A DNA stretch of 6,658 nt from the NCBI GenBank assembly GCA_009781325.1, contig WQYJ01000119.1, forward strand, positions 1-6,658. Reading direction: 5' to 3'. Below, piece by piece: positions 6,354 to 6,658 of the stretch. Under the pieces are notes generated by a model, which worked only from the letters and a program-made list of their open reading frames with translations, had not been told where the DNA came from and ran no database searches. Within the stretch, counting starts at the first letter, position 1. Each line of letters begins with the position of its first letter. Both the position numbers and the translations under genes were made by a program. Source of the stretch: Propionibacteriaceae bacterium. Lineage in GTDB: Bacteria > Actinomycetota > Actinomycetes > Propionibacteriales > Propionibacteriaceae.

Positions 6354-6658
6354 GCCTGCGATACTTTGATCGTCTGAGTGACCGAGTGAACCGGTTAGGC
6401 GCTCTTTGTGTTGGCATTGATCCCCACGACGGTGTCCTTGATGCGTGGGGTCTGAACTATGACTGTGCTGGCCTTGAGTCAGTCGCCATGGGTACGGTCG
6501 AGGCGCTGATCGATCAGGTTGCGGTATTCAAACCGCAGTCTGCTTTCTTTGAGAGATGGGGGTCACCCGGGATTGCCGTCCTTGAAAAGTGCATCGATGC
6601 TATCCATCAAGGAGGGGGTTTAGTCATCCTCGATGTTAAGCGTGGAGACATTGGTTCC
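6350..6658 (+). CDS. pyrF: Orotidine 5'-phosphate decarboxylase, N-terminal part (3' end outside window)
   Basis: This enzyme decarboxylates OMP to UMP, the last step of UMP synthesis, in the cytosol. The 103 visible residues are open to the window edge. They match the type 2 (actinobacterial and myxobacterial) form rather than the shorter E. coli form: LCVGIDPHDGVLDAWGL (19-35), VAVFKPQSAFFERWGSPGIAVLE (57-79) and LVILDVKRGDIGS (91-103). The catalytic Asp-x-Lys-x-x-Asp array is present as Asp95, Lys97 and Asp100. About two thirds of a usual protein of roughly 270-290 residues lies beyond the window. It is coupled to pyrD by the ATGA overlap and a strong Shine-Dalgarno. No anomaly is visible in the part present. 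Confidence 0.96.
   Translation, partial: MSLRYFDRLSDRVNRLGALCVGIDPHDGVLDAWGLNYDCAGLESVAMGTVEALIDQVAVFKPQSAFFERWGSPGIAVLEKCIDAIHQGGGLVILDVKRGDIGS

Noticed and set aside
1..6658. Mobile elements, CRISPR arrays, tRNA or rRNA genes, riboswitches and terminators
   Set aside because: Coding sequence with recognised products fills the window apart from 10 bases, and I saw no direct or inverted repeats or hairpin-plus-T runs that stood out. This was judged by eye, not by a folding or repeat search.

Overview
The window is one unbroken run of six co-oriented (+) housekeeping genes from an actinobacterium. In order they are efp (3' part), nusB, carA, carB, pyrD and pyrF (5' part). The taxonomic guess rests on the efp-nusB-car-pyrD-pyrF order, the actinobacterial flavour of CarA and CarB, a class 2 PyrD, a moderately GC-rich composition judged by eye, and GTG starts. 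A Propionibacteriaceae-like organism is plausible, but the sequence alone does not prove it.

Layout: positions 1-375 hold the end of elongation factor P. Positions 368-844 hold the antitermination factor NusB. Positions 855-1976 and 1969-5286 hold the small and large subunits of carbamoyl-phosphate synthetase. Positions 5283-6353 hold quinone-linked dihydroorotate dehydrogenase. From 6350 to the window edge is the start of OMP decarboxylase. Neighbours overlap by 4-8 bases or lie 10 bases apart, so nothing in the window is a real intergenic region. No internal promoter, terminator, RNA gene, repeat or mobile element was seen. The four pyrimidine genes make carbamoyl phosphate (step 1), orotate (step 4) and UMP (step 6). 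pyrB, pyrC and pyrE, and any pyrR regulator, must lie elsewhere.

The notable point is CarA. It is full length and in frame, and its N-terminal domain is well conserved, but the class I glutamine amidotransferase site is dismantled. The nucleophilic cysteine (E. coli Cys269) is Gly252. The equivalents of Ser47, His272, Asn311, Gly313 and Phe314 are also replaced, while the His-Pro-Glu pair of the triad remains. CarB keeps both ATP-grasp active sites and its allosteric domain. The simplest reading is a carbamoyl-phosphate synthetase that cannot hydrolyse glutamine and uses free ammonia, or ammonia delivered by another protein, with CarA kept as a structural or regulatory subunit. Mammalian CPS I is a functional parallel. 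This is an inference from sequence and needs biochemical proof.
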